This document shows, piece after piece, positions 1 through 9,713 of a stretch of 64,000 nucleotides of DNA. Numbering within the stretch: position 1 is the stretch's first letter; each line of letters starts with the position of its first letter. The DNA comes from Pseudomonadota bacterium (GTDB taxonomy: Bacteria; Pseudomonadota; Gammaproteobacteria; Steroidobacterales; JBCBZW01): contig JBCBZW010000006.1 of assembly GCA_039815145.1 (NCBI GenBank), positions 1 to 64,000 of the forward strand. Reading direction: 5' to 3'. Position numbers and translations under genes: made by a program. The notes under the pieces are model-generated. The model saw only the letters and a list, made by a program, of their open reading frames with translations. It was not told the DNA's origin and did not search any database.

Positions 1-3000
1 ACGTCGAGTACTCCTTGAGTGCCAACCCCAACGACGCCTTCGCCATCGATGCCGATAGCGGCGTGGTCACGGTCGCGGACCCGAGTGGCCTCGACTTCGA
101 GTCGGCCCAGACCATGCAGATCGAGGTCACCGCCACCTCCGAGGACGGTTCGACCTCCGCCCAGACCTTCGATATCGCCATCACCGATCACGACGAATTC
201 GACGTCTCGGCGGTCAGCGACACCAACGGCGATGCGAACACGATCAACGAAGGCGCCGCCATCGGCGACACCGTGGGCGTGACCGCCTTCGCCAGCGATG
301 ACGACGGTGCCACCAACGGCGTCGAGTACTCCTTGAGCGCCAACCCCAACGACGCATTCACCATCGACGCCGACACCGGCGTGGTCACGGTGGCAGACCC
401 GAGCGGCCTTGACTTCGAGTCCGCCCAGTCGATGCAGATCGAGGTGACAGCATCCTCCGAGGACGGCTCTACCTCCTCCCAGACCTTCGACATCGCCATC
501 ACCGACGATGACGAATTCGACGTCTCCGCCGTCAGTGATACCGATGGCAGCGCAAACACCATCGCGGAGAATGCCTCTGCGGGGGACACGGTGGGTGTCA
601 CCGCCTTCGCGAGCGATGCCGATGGCACCAACAACGGCGTCGAGTACTCCCTGAGCACCAACCCCAACGCCGCATTCGCCATCGACGCCGATTCGGGCGT
701 GGTGACGGTCGCCGACCCGTCGGGCCTCGACTTCGAGTCAGCCCAATCCATGCAGATCGAAGTGACGGCAACGTCCGATGACGGTTCCACCTCGACCCAG
801 ACCTTCGACATCGCGATCACCGATCACGACGAGTTCGACATCTCCGCTGTCAGCGACACGGATGGGGGCGCCAACACAGTCATCGAAACCGCCTCGGCCG
901 GCGACACCGTCGGCGTGACCGCCTTCGCCAGCGATGGCGACGGCACCGACGACGTCCAGTACAGCCTGTCCGCCAACCCAGGCGATGCCTTTGCTATCGA
1001 TGCTGATAGCGGTGTGGTCACGGTGGCCGACCCGTCCGCGCTCGACTTCGAGACGGCCCAGAGCATGCAGATCGAGGTGACGGCCACCTCCGACGACGGC
1101 TCCACGGCCACCCAGACCTTCGACATCGCCATCACCGACGATGACGAGTTCGACGTGAGCGCCGTCAGCGATACGAACGCAACGGCTAACACAGTCTCGG
1201 AGAACGCGTCAGTCGGCGACACGGTCGGCGTGACCGCCTTCGCCAGCGACGACGACGGCACCACCAACGGTGTCCAGTACTCCCTCGCCAACAATCCGAA
1301 CGATGCCTTCGCCATCGACGCGGACTCGGGCGTGGTCACCGTCGCCGACCCATCGGGCCTCGACTTCGAGACCGCCCAGACCATGCAGATCGAGGTGCTC
1401 GCCACCTCCGACGACGGCTCCACCTCCTCCCAGACCTTCGACATCGCCATCACCGACCACAACGAGTTCGACATCTCCGCCCTGAGCGATGTGTGGGGCT
1501 CCAGCCGTACGGTCAGCGAGGAGGATCCGGACGGCGATAGCGTCTTCCGGGTCACCGCCGAGGATCAGGACGGCACCAACAACGGGGTGACCTACGAGCT
1601 GACCGAGAACCCCGGGGGCGCCTTCCGCATCGATAGCAACGGCACCGTGAGAATCGACGACGCCGACGCGATCGACTTCGAGGCCTCGCCCGAGATTCAG
1701 ATCGAGATCACCGCCACCTCGGAGGATGGCTCCAGCACATCCACGCAGTACACGGTCACCGTCACCGACATCAACGAGTTCGATGTCACGCCCGTGACCG
1801 ACACGGACGCGACGGCGAACAGCATCAGCGAGAACGTCTCCGCCGGCGATACCGTGGGCGTGACGGCCTTCGCCAGCGACGGTGACGGCAGCAACGACGA
1901 CGTCACGTACACGCTCACCGACAACCCGAACGACGCCTTCGCCATCGACGCCGACTCTGGCGTGGTCACCGTCGCCGATCCGAGCGCGATCGACTTCGAG
2001 GCGGACGAGAGCATGCGCATCGAGGTCACCGCCACCTCCGAGGACGGCTCCACCTCGTCCCAGCGCTTCACCATCGAGATCAACGATTTCGATGAGTTCG
2101 ACGTGAGCGCGATCAGCGACACGGACGACGCGGCGAACACCGTGAAGGAGAACGCCGTCGACGGTGTCTACGTCGGCCTGACCGCCTCGGCCGCCGATGA
2201 CGACGCCACCACCAGTGAGGTCACCTTCTCCCTGAGCGACGATGCCAACGGCACCTTCGCCATCGACGCGGAGACGGGTGAGGTGACCGTCGCCGACGCG
2301 AGTCAGCTGGATTTCGAGAGCGCCCAGACCCTGCGCATCGAGGTGACGGCGACGTCCGAGGACGGCTCCGTCAGCACCCAGGAGTACGACATCGCCATCG
2401 GCGACCACAACGAGTTCCACGTCACCATGCCGAGTGACACGGATGCCACGGCGAACAGCATCGCTGAGAACGCGTCCACCGGTGATCTCGTGGGCGTCAC
2501 GGTATTCGCGGACGATGCGGATGCCAGCAACGATGATGTGAGCTACGAGCTCATCTCCAACCCGAACAGCGCCTTCGCCATCGACCCGAGCTCGGGCGTG
2601 GTCACGGTCGCGGATCCGAACGGCCTCAACTTCGAGTCCTCGCGCTCCATGCGCATCGAAGTGCGCGCGACCTCCGAGGACGGTTCCAGCACCACCGAGA
2701 GCTTCGATATCTCCGTGACCGACATCGACGAGTTCGACATCACGGCTGTGAGCGACGCCGACGGCGCCGCCAACACCGTGTCCGAACACGCCATCGAGGG
2801 CACCCGCGTGGGCGTGACCGCCTTCGCTGACGATGCGGACGGGTCCAACAGCGACGTCACCTACACGTTGACCTCGAACCCTGGTGACGCCTTCGCCATC
2901 GGTGCGTCAAACGGCGTCGTGACCGTCGCCGACTCGAGCGCCCTCGACTTCGAGAGCAGCACCAGCATGCAGATCGAGGTCACGGCGACCTCCGCCGATG

Positions 3001-5930
3001 GCTCCTCGTCGGTGCAGACCTTCGACATCGCCATCACCGATCACGACGAGTTCCACGTCTCGCGCATCACCGACGATGACGGCGGCGCCAACACGGTCAG
3101 CACCACCGCCAGCGCCGGCGACACGATCGCCGTGACGGCCCAGGCCGACGACGCCGACGGCACCAACAGCGACGTCACCTACACGCTGAGCGATGATGCC
3201 GGCGGCGCCTTCACCGTCGACGGCACCAGCGGCATCGTCACCGTCGCCGACCCGAGCGCCCTCGCCCACGGCACCGCCCAGATCGAAGTCACGGCGACGT
3301 CGCAGGATGGCTCGAGCACGACCCAGCTGTTCGACATCGACGTCGTCGATCCCGCCCACGGCGGCGGGGGTGGTGGTGGTGGCGGCGGGGGTGGCGGCGT
3401 GGTGGACGACCACGATGTCTCCGCCATCAGCGACACCGACGGCGACGCCAACATCGTGTCCGAACACGCCGGGGAAGGCGTCACCGTGGGCATCGCTGCC
3501 TTCGCCGACGATGCGGATTCGGCGGACAGCGTGAGCTACTCGCTGAGTGGCAACCCGGGCGATGCCTTCGCCATCGATGCCACCACGGGCGTCGTCTCCG
3601 TGTCCGACTCGAGTGCTATCGACTACGAGACCGCGTCGACGATTCAGATCGAGGTCACGGCCACCTCGACTGACGGTTCGACGTCCACCCAGACCTTCGA
3701 CATCACCATCGCGGACCACGACGAGTTCGCCATCAAGCCCGTCAGCGATACGGACACGGACGCCAACACCGTGTCCGAGCAGGCCTCCGTGGGCGACACG
3801 GTGGGGATCACGGCCTTCGCCACGGACGATGACGGGTCCAACAACGGCGTGACCTACTCCCTGGCGGACGATGCGGGCGGCGCCTTCGCCATCGACCCGT
3901 CCTCGGGCGTGGTCACCGTGGCGGATCCGAGCGCCATCGACTACGAGGCAGACGCCTCCATGCGCATCGAGGTCACGGCCACCTCCGACGATGGCACCAG
4001 CACCACCCAGAGTTTCTCCGTGGCGGTGACCGACCACGACGAGTTCGACGTGGGGCCGATCACGGACAGCGACGCCAGCAACCCGACCATCCTCGAGAAC
4101 GCACCCGACGGCCTGCGCGTGGGCATCACCGCTTCGGCCAGCGATGCGGACGGCTCCAACTCGAGCATCACCTACTCGCTCTCGGAGAACCCCGGCAGCG
4201 CCTTCGCCATCGACGCCGACAGCGGCGTGGTGACCGTCGCCGACTCGGACGCCCTCGACTACGAGGCGGGCGAGACGGTGCAGATCGAAGTCACGGCCAC
4301 CTCCGCCGACGGCTCCTCCAGCACCCAGACCTTCGACATCACCCTCGGTGATCACGACGAGTTCCACGTGAGTGGCCTCAGTGACACCAACGGCGCCGAC
4401 AACCTCGTGAGCGAGAACGCGGGCGCTGGCGATCAGGTCGGCCTCACGGTGTTCGCCGTCGACGAGGACGGCACCAACAGCGACGTTAGCTACGAGCTGC
4501 TGAGCGACGCCGGCGGCGCGTTCGCCATCGACGCGGACTCCGGCGTGGTGACGGTGGCCGATCCCAGCGCGCTCGACTTCGAGAATCGCGACACCATGCG
4601 CATCGAGGTGCAAGCCACCTCCGAGGACGGCACCACCAGCAGCCGCACCTTCCGCATCTCCATCGGCGACCACGACGAGTTCGACGTCACCGCGGTCAGC
4701 GACATCGACGGCAGCGACAACCTCGTCGGCGAGAACGCGGAGAACGGGGCCTACGTGGGGGTGACCGCCTTCGCCTTCGACGCCGACGGCTCGAACAGCG
4801 ACGTCACCTACTCGTTGACGCAGAACCCCAGCGATGCCTTCGCCATCGATCCGGTCACCGGTGAGGTCACCCTGGCCGACAGCAGCGCCATCGACCATGA
4901 GACCGCGTCGAGCATGCAGATCGAGGTGACCGCCACCTCCACCGACGGCTCCACCTCGGCCCAGACCTTCGACATCGAGATCGGCGACCACGACGAGTTC
5001 AACATCGGCAGCATCTCCGACGTCGACGGCGGCTCCAACGAGGTCAGTGAGACCGCCGCCGTCGGCGCCTCGGTGGGTATCCAGGCTTTCGCCAGCGACG
5101 GTGACGGCACGGATAACGTGACGTACTCGCTCACCCACAACCAGGACGACGCCTTCGCCATCGATCCGGTGACCGGTGAGGTGACCGTCGCCGACCCCTC
5201 CGCTCTGAACTTCGAGGGCGACAACACGATGCGGATCGCGGTGCGCGCGGAGTCCGACGACGGCTCGCGCAGCTCGCGCTGGTACACGGTGAACGTCACC
5301 GACGAGAACGAGTTCTCGGTCACCCCGATCAGCGATACCGACGCCGCGGCCAACAGCATCAGCGAGGATGTGAGCGCGGGCGACAGCGTGGGCATCACGG
5401 CCTTTGCCAGCGACGACGACGGCAGCAACAGCGACGTCACCTACTCGCTCACGCAAAATCCGAACGATGCCTTCGCCATCGACCCGGAGACGGGCGAGGT
5501 CACGGTGGCCGACCCCAACGCGATCGACGCGGAGAACGCCACATCCATGCAGATCGAGGTCACGGCCACCTCCGAGGATGGCTCCACCTCCACTGAGACC
5601 TACGACATCGATGTGGTGGACGTGGACGAGTTCGATGCCAGCGCCGTCAGCGACGCTGATGCCGGCGCCAACCAGGTGTTCGACACGGCCAACGCGGGCG
5701 ACACGGTGGGCGTAACGGCGAGCAGTGTCGATGCAGACGCCGGCGACTCGGTCACCTACGCCCTCAACGACGATCACGGTGGTGCCTTCGTCATCGACGA
5801 GAACACGGGTGAGATCACCGTGGGCGATGAGGACGCTTTGGCAGCCCTCGGCGGCGACAGCGTAGACCTCGAGGTGACGGCCACCTCCACGGACGGCAGC
5901 AGCTCCGTGCAGACCTTCAGCGTCGACGTG
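1..5930 (+). repeat. Tandem 318-bp cadherin-like repeats
   Basis: Unit boundaries recur at motifs such as DEFDVSAVSDTDG. The first complete units are spaced 318 bp (106 codons). Each unit carries the markers GDTVGVTAFASD, FAIDADSGVVTVADPS, LDFE and QIEVTATSEDGS in the same order. By eye the first five units are the most alike; later units vary more (EFH, EFN, EFS boundaries). Units 1-10 and 11-18 are separated by a polyglycine run. Such an array is prone to copy-number change and to assembly collapse. Confidence 0.92.
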
Positions 5931-7766
5931 CAGTGGGACAGCACCGCGCCGGTGCTCACGAGCACGCCGGCGGGCGTCTCCGACCACTCCCTGGCGATGT
6001 CCTCTACGGTAGTGAACGGCGACGGCGTCGGCTCGCTCGAAGGCGGCCTGGTGACCGTGCGGGCGATCGCCGCCGACGGCAGCGACGGCGTGGTTCACGC
6101 CTCGAGCACCGGCGTCGGCGTGGACGGTGGCGCCATCAGCTCTCAGATCGACACCAGCGAGTCGCTCATCCTGGACTTCGAGGGCTATGCCTCGAACATC
6201 ACCCTCACCACCTCGCGCCAGTACGCCAACGAGGGCGGCGCCGGCCTGCACGAGGAAGGTGAGTGGATCGCCCTCGACAGCGATGGTAACGAAGTCGCCC
6301 GAGGTCCCCTGGCCATCGATCAGAACGGCACCAACGTGGGCGCCCACGAGTACGCCTATGAGATCGACGCAGGCGAAGCGATCAGTCAGCTGGTGATCCA
6401 GGGCACGCGCTACGCCTTCTCCGACTTCGCCGTGAAGCAGATTGAGTTCCGCCACCACGAGGTGGCGGAGATCGGCGATGACACGAGCTACCAGTTCGAT
6501 GTGGCGGGCGATGCCGCGGCCGGCAGCATCGTCGGCCAGGTGAGCGCCTTCGACGTGGACGGCGATTCGCTCACCTACGAGATCGTCTCCGGCAACGACG
6601 ATGGCCACTACCGCATCGATGCCAGCACCGGCGAAGTCTTCCTCAACGATGACGCCGACACGGTCCGCGACGGCGACCCGCGCGAAGCCCAGCAAACCCT
6701 GACCGTGCGCGTGAGCGACGGACGCGGCGGCGAGGACACCGCGCAGGTCGAGCTGACCCTCGAAGCAGACATCGCCGATCCTTACACGATCCCCGACGAG
6801 AACGCTTTCGGCACCGACGCGGATATCGCCGGCAGCGGTACGGTCACGGGCACGGACGCCGCGGAACACATCGTCACCGGCGGTGGCGGCGACGACGTCA
6901 GCGCGGGCGGCGGCAACGATCGGGTGGAAGGCGACATCGGCAACGACACCCTGCGCGGCGAAGGCGGCGACGACTACCTCGCCGGCCAACAGCAGAACGA
7001 CACGCTCTACGGCGGCGATGGCAACGACACGCTCCTCGGCGGCGATGGCAGCGACGTACTGCACGGCGATGCCGGCGATGACCTGCTGGTGGGCGACGGT
7101 GGCAACGATCAGCTCTACGGCGGCACCGGCGACGACATCCTCCACGGCGGCCGCGGCGACGACACCGCCGAAGGTGGCGACGGCTCGGACGTGTTCGTCT
7201 TCAGTGCCGATGACGGCACGGACACCTTCAGCGGCGGTGCCGGCGACAACGACATCGTGCACCTGGAGATCGCACCGGACGCGACCGATCAGCCCTTCAC
7301 GGTCACCGTCGACGGGCAGGAGGTCGCCTACTCCTTGAGCGACGGCGTGATCGAGCTCGACCAGGACACGGCGGGCACGGTCACCTTCGAGAACGGCGCA
7401 CAGCTGAACTTCGACGGCGTCAACCGCATCCAGTTCGGCAGCGCCGAGACCGACGCCGACCAGACCTTCACCGGCACCGCGGGCGATGACACGGTCAACG
7501 GCGGCGACGGCGATGACCTCTACCAGTTCTTCGCCATGGATACGGGCGTGAACAGCTTCGACGGTGGTACCGGCTGGGACTCGGTGGAGCTGGAGGTCCC
7601 GGCGGGCGCCGACGACACCCCGTGGACCATCGAAGTGGACGGCGAGACGGTGAGCTACGATCTAGACGCCGGCACCGTCGACCTCGACCCTGACTCGAGC
7701 GGCACCATCACCTACGACGACGGCAGCCAGCTGGAGTTCGAACGCCTCGACAACATCTTCTGGTAG
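1..7766 (+). CDS. Giant cadherin-repeat RTX adhesin, 5' truncated
   Basis: The reading frame is open from base 3, and the repeat pattern continues upstream, so the true start lies outside the window. The TTG at base 15 sits in the middle of a repeat and is not a start. The visible 2,587 or so residues comprise: one partial and 18 complete cadherin-like units of about 106 residues (to about base 5930); a non-repetitive beta-rich segment (about 5930-6470); one divergent cadherin-like unit (about 6480-6775); a block of GGxGxD-type RTX calcium-binding repeats (about 6860-7205); and two related C-terminal units ending in FERLDNIFW. Acidic Asp/Gly motifs such as DDDG and DADG fit calcium-rigidified modules. 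The RTX tail is the usual type I secretion signal region, and exporter genes follow directly. Role by family: surface adhesion or biofilm formation, LapA-like. Ligand and N-terminal retention module cannot be seen. Confidence 0.9.
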   Translation, partial: VEYSLSANPNDAFAIDADSGVVTVADPSGLDFESAQTMQIEVTATSEDGSTSAQTFDIAITDHDEFDVSAVSDTNGDANTINEGAAIGDTVGVTAFASDDDGATNGVEYSLSANPNDAFTIDADTGVVTVADPSGLDFESAQSMQIEVTASSEDGSTSSQTFDIAITDDDEFDVSAVSDTDGSANTIAENASAGDTVGVTAFASDADGTNNGVEYSLSTNPNAAFAIDADSGVVTVADPSGLDFESAQSMQIEVTATSDDGSTSTQTFDIAITDHDEFDISAVSDTDGGANTVIETASAGDTVGVTAFASDGDGTDDVQYSLSANPGDAFAIDADSGVVTVADPSALDFETAQSMQIEVTATSDDGSTATQTFDIAITDDDEFDVSAVSDTNATANTVSENASVGDTVGVTAFASDDDGTTNGVQYSLANNPNDAFAIDADSGVVTVADPSGLDFETAQTMQIEVLATSDDGSTSSQTFDIAITDHNEFDISALSDVWGSSRTVSEEDPDGDSVFRVTAEDQDGTNNGVTYELTENPGGAFRIDSNGTVRIDDADAIDFEASPEIQIEITATSEDGSSTSTQYTVTVTDINEFDVTPVTDTDATANSISENVSAGDTVGVTAFASDGDGSNDDVTYTLTDNPNDAFAIDADSGVVTVADPSAIDFEADESMRIEVTATSEDGSTSSQRFTIEINDFDEFDVSAISDTDDAANTVKENAVDGVYVGLTASAADDDATTSEVTFSLSDDANGTFAIDAETGEVTVADASQLDFESAQTLRIEVTATSEDGSVSTQEYDIAIGDHNEFHVTMPSDTDATANSIAENASTGDLVGVTVFADDADASNDDVSYELISNPNSAFAIDPSSGVVTVADPNGLNFESSRSMRIEVRATSEDGSSTTESFDISVTDIDEFDITAVSDADGAANTVSEHAIEGTRVGVTAFADDADGSNSDVTYTLTSNPGDAFAIGASNGVVTVADSSALDFESSTSMQIEVTATSADGSSSVQTFDIAITDHDEFHVSRITDDDGGANTVSTTASAGDTIAVTAQADDADGTNSDVTYTLSDDAGGAFTVDGTSGIVTVADPSALAHGTAQIEVTATSQDGSSTTQLFDIDVVDPAHGGGGGGGGGGGGGVVDDHDVSAISDTDGDANIVSEHAGEGVTVGIAAFADDADSADSVSYSLSGNPGDAFAIDATTGVVSVSDSSAIDYETASTIQIEVTATSTDGSTSTQTFDITIADHDEFAIKPVSDTDTDANTVSEQASVGDTVGITAFATDDDGSNNGVTYSLADDAGGAFAIDPSSGVVTVADPSAIDYEADASMRIEVTATSDDGTSTTQSFSVAVTDHDEFDVGPITDSDASNPTILENAPDGLRVGITASASDADGSNSSITYSLSENPGSAFAIDADSGVVTVADSDALDYEAGETVQIEVTATSADGSSSTQTFDITLGDHDEFHVSGLSDTNGADNLVSENAGAGDQVGLTVFAVDEDGTNSDVSYELLSDAGGAFAIDADSGVVTVADPSALDFENRDTMRIEVQATSEDGTTSSRTFRISIGDHDEFDVTAVSDIDGSDNLVGENAENGAYVGVTAFAFDADGSNSDVTYSLTQNPSDAFAIDPVTGEVTLADSSAIDHETASSMQIEVTATSTDGSTSAQTFDIEIGDHDEFNIGSISDVDGGSNEVSETAAVGASVGIQAFASDGDGTDNVTYSLTHNQDDAFAIDPVTGEVTVADPSALNFEGDNTMRIAVRAESDDGSRSSRWYTVNVTDENEFSVTPISDTDAAANSISEDVSAGDSVGITAFASDDDGSNSDVTYSLTQNPNDAFAIDPETGEVTVADPNAIDAENATSMQIEVTATSEDGSTSTETYDIDVVDVDEFDASAVSDADAGANQVFDTANAGDTVGVTASSVDADAGDSVTYALNDDHGGAFVIDENTGEITVGDEDALAALGGDSVDLEVTATSTDGSSSVQTFSVDVQWDSTAPVLTSTPAGVSDHSLAMSSTVVNGDGVGSLEGGLVTVRAIAADGSDGVVHASSTGVGVDGGAISSQIDTSESLILDFEGYASNITLTTSRQYANEGGAGLHEEGEWIALDSDGNEVARGPLAIDQNGTNVGAHEYAYEIDAGEAISQLVIQGTRYAFSDFAVKQIEFRHHEVAEIGDDTSYQFDVAGDAAAGSIVGQVSAFDVDGDSLTYEIVSGNDDGHYRIDASTGEVFLNDDADTVRDGDPREAQQTLTVRVSDGRGGEDTAQVELTLEADIADPYTIPDENAFGTDADIAGSGTVTGTDAAEHIVTGGGGDDVSAGGGNDRVEGDIGNDTLRGEGGDDYLAGQQQNDTLYGGDGNDTLLGGDGSDVLHGDAGDDLLVGDGGNDQLYGGTGDDILHGGRGDDTAEGGDGSDVFVFSADDGTDTFSGGAGDNDIVHLEIAPDATDQPFTVTVDGQEVAYSLSDGVIELDQDTAGTVTFENGAQLNFDGVNRIQFGSAETDADQTFTGTAGDDTVNGGDGDDLYQFFAMDTGVNSFDGGTGWDSVELEVPAGADDTPWTIEVDGETVSYDLDAGTVDLDPDSSGTITYDDGSQLEFERLDNIFW
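3361..3399 (+). repeat. Polyglycine tract (13 Gly) inside adhesin
   Basis: Thirteen consecutive GGN codons (mixed GGC, GGG, GGT) encode an uninterrupted glycine run between cadherin-like units 10 and 11. It replaces the usual DHDEF boundary, and the next unit resumes at DDHDVSAISD. The mixed codons argue against a simple slippage artefact. It probably acts as a flexible hinge dividing the stalk. Confidence 0.9.
6860..7205 (+). repeat. RTX nonapeptide repeat block
   Basis: Successive GGxGNDxL-type nonapeptides (for example GGDGNDTLL, GGTGDDILH) form a calcium-binding beta-roll near the C terminus of the adhesin. This is the family hallmark of type I secretion substrates and agrees with the ABC/HlyD genes immediately downstream. 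Confidence 0.92.
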
Positions 7767-7777
7767 CGCAACCTGGC

Positions 7778-7801
7778 GGGTGCCCCCCAGAGAGGGCACC
7801 C
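7778..7801 (+). terminator. GC-rich hairpin between adhesin and exporter genes
   Basis: Perfect 8-bp inverted repeat GGGTGCCC / GGGCACCC with an 8-nt loop, starting 11 bp after the adhesin stop. No T tract follows. It could attenuate transcription into the exporter genes or protect the adhesin mRNA 3' end; it is not a classical intrinsic terminator. Confidence 0.45.
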
Positions 7802-7955
7802 TGCGCGACCTGTGACCTGGCGCACACGCCAGGCCTCGCCCCAGCGATTTAACTCAAGTCCTGCTGATTCGCGCCGTCTATTGGCACAAGCCATAAGGTG
7901 CGGTCCGAGCCGCATGCCTTGGTGTGGGCAAATCACAGGACGGCGGCGGGAGAAG

Positions 7956-9713
7956 ATGGGGAAGGCAGCGAGTTTGAGCAGTCCGTCGTTGACCGGCTCG
8001 GCCACCAAGGCCTGGCGGCGCGCCGACGTGCTCGCCGCGTCCGTCTGCCTCAACCTCCTCGCCCTTGCCATGCCCTTGGTGGTGCTCCAGCTCTACGATC
8101 GCATCATCCCCCAGCAGGCGGTGGAGACCCTGGCGCTGCTGACCTCCGCCCTGGTCGTCATCACGGCGGTGGAGACGGGCCTGCGCATCGCCCGCTCGAA
8201 GCTACTGAATTTACAAGGTGCGCGCTACGAGCACGCCGCGATGATGCGGGCGATCGATCGCCTCCTCGGCATGGAGCTCGTGGCCTTCGAGGCCCACGCC
8301 AAGGGCAGCTACCTCGACCAGTTCGACGCCATCAGCCAGACCCGCGACTTCTACCACGGCAACACGATGCTGACGATGGTGGACATGCCCTTTGGCCTGC
8401 TCTTCCTGGGCCTCATCTGGACCTTCGCCGGCTCCCTGGTGTTGATCCCCGTGGCCATCGTCACGATCTTCACCCTCGTGTCCATCATCGCCGGCCGCCG
8501 CCTGCAGGCCGCCATCACCGAGCAGGACACCCAGCTCGAGCGACGCCGCAACTTCCTCATCGAAGTGCTGCAGAGCATTCACACGGTGAAGGCGAGCACG
8601 ATGGAGAAGCAGATCCAACGCCGCTACGAGCGCCTGCAGGGCTCCGCTGCACAAGCCGTGTACACGCTCACCACCACCAACAGCATGGTCACGGGCATCG
8701 GCGCCACCTTCTCCCAGGCGGTCATGGTGCTGTTCGTCTCCGTGGGTAGCGTGTCGGCGATCAACGGTGAGATCAGCGTCGGCGCCCTCGCCGCCAGCAC
8801 GATGCTCGCCGGCCGCGTGCTGCAACCGGCCCTCGGCGCCATGAGCTTCTGGACCCAGCGCCAGAGCATCGAGCTCGCCCGCGAGAAGCTGGAGAAGTTC
8901 ATGGCCCTGCCCATGGAGGGCTTGAACGGCAAGCAACCGCTGAAGATGCGCGGCGGCGTGAGCCTGCGCGAGGTGAGCTTCAAGCACCCCTGGATGGACG
9001 GCAACCTCATCGACGGCGTCAACCTCGAGGTGGCGCCCGGCGAGGCCATCGCCATCTCCGGCGAGAGCGGCACCGGCAAGAGCACCCTCCTCGACCTGAT
9101 GATGGGCTTCACCCACCGCGACAGCGGCGAGATTCTCTTCGACGGCCAGAACCTCGATTCGCTGGAGAAATCGAACCTGCGCAGTCAGATCGGCCTGGTG
9201 CCCCAGAACGGCATCCTGTTCAACGGCACCCTGCTCGAGAACATGACGCTCTTCCGCGAAGGCGAGGCCATCAGCGAAGCCCTCCAGTTGGCCCGCATGA
9301 TCGGTTTGGACGAGTTCATCACCCGGCTCCCGGACGGCCTGGAAACCCAATACCACAGCGGCGCCCAGGGCACGCTGCCCGATGGCTTGCGCCAACGGCT
9401 GGTCATGGTGCGAGCCCTGATCGGCCGACCAAAGCTGATCCTCTTCGATGACGCCGACTCGGGCCTCGACGCAGAGGCACAACTGCAGGCGGTGGAGATG
9501 CTGTTCCGCCTGCGCGATGAGGGCGCCACGCTGATCATCGTGTCGAACCGCTCCTATGTGCTGATGCGCTGTGACCGCCAGCTGACCCTGGCCAACGGCA
9601 AGCTCTACGAGAGCGACGGCTTCGGCGGCGCCGTGCCGGCAGAGCTGCTGGGGGGCGAACCGGCACCGGCCGGCACGTCACCGGACGAAGCGCTCGGGAG
9701 TGAGTCGGCATGA
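7956..9713 (+). CDS. Type I secretion ABC permease/ATPase (first of pair)
   Basis: A 585-residue exporter half-transporter: membrane domain in the N-terminal half (starting SVCLNLLALAMPLVVLQLYD), nucleotide-binding domain in the C-terminal third. ATG 7956 is preferred over the upstream in-frame GTG at 7812 because GGGAGAAG precedes it and the protein then has the usual PrtD-like length. Walker A is GESGTGKST. The other ATPase motifs are unusual: LPDGLRQR stands where LSGGQ is expected, Walker B reads LILFDDADSGLD with Asp at the catalytic Glu position, and the switch His is Asn (VSNRS). It has no C39-like N-terminal domain. It overlaps the next ABC gene by 4 bp (ATGA), so the two are probably co-translated and may pair as a heterodimer. 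Likely role: inner-membrane motor exporting the adjacent RTX adhesin. Confidence 0.85.
   Translation: MGKAASLSSPSLTGSATKAWRRADVLAASVCLNLLALAMPLVVLQLYDRIIPQQAVETLALLTSALVVITAVETGLRIARSKLLNLQGARYEHAAMMRAIDRLLGMELVAFEAHAKGSYLDQFDAISQTRDFYHGNTMLTMVDMPFGLLFLGLIWTFAGSLVLIPVAIVTIFTLVSIIAGRRLQAAITEQDTQLERRRNFLIEVLQSIHTVKASTMEKQIQRRYERLQGSAAQAVYTLTTTNSMVTGIGATFSQAVMVLFVSVGSVSAINGEISVGALAASTMLAGRVLQPALGAMSFWTQRQSIELAREKLEKFMALPMEGLNGKQPLKMRGGVSLREVSFKHPWMDGNLIDGVNLEVAPGEAIAISGESGTGKSTLLDLMMGFTHRDSGEILFDGQNLDSLEKSNLRSQIGLVPQNGILFNGTLLENMTLFREGEAISEALQLARMIGLDEFITRLPDGLETQYHSGAQGTLPDGLRQRLVMVRALIGRPKLILFDDADSGLDAEAQLQAVEMLFRLRDEGATLIIVSNRSYVLMRCDRQLTLANGKLYESDGFGGAVPAELLGGEPAPAGTSPDEALGSESA

Noticed and set aside
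1209-2789. 526-codon antisense frame in the adhesin
   Set aside because: Periodic shadow of the cadherin-like repeats.
3361-3399. Gly tract as a phase-variable microsatellite
   Set aside because: Codons are mixed and there is no pure short-unit repeat long enough to suggest slippage.
1-5930. Repeat array as CRISPR or satellite DNA
   Set aside because: The repeats are 318-bp, in frame and protein-coding, with no spacers.
2907-7262. 1,451-codon open frame antisense to the adhesin
   Set aside because: It mirrors the repeat gene; the product is a Val/Gly/Arg/His-rich periodic sequence with no family match. The GC-rich repeat leaves the opposite strand open by codon bias.
7812-7955. N-terminal extension of the first ABC gene from GTG 7812
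   Set aside because: Arg/Cys-rich, unlike family starts, and ATG 7956 has a good ribosome site.
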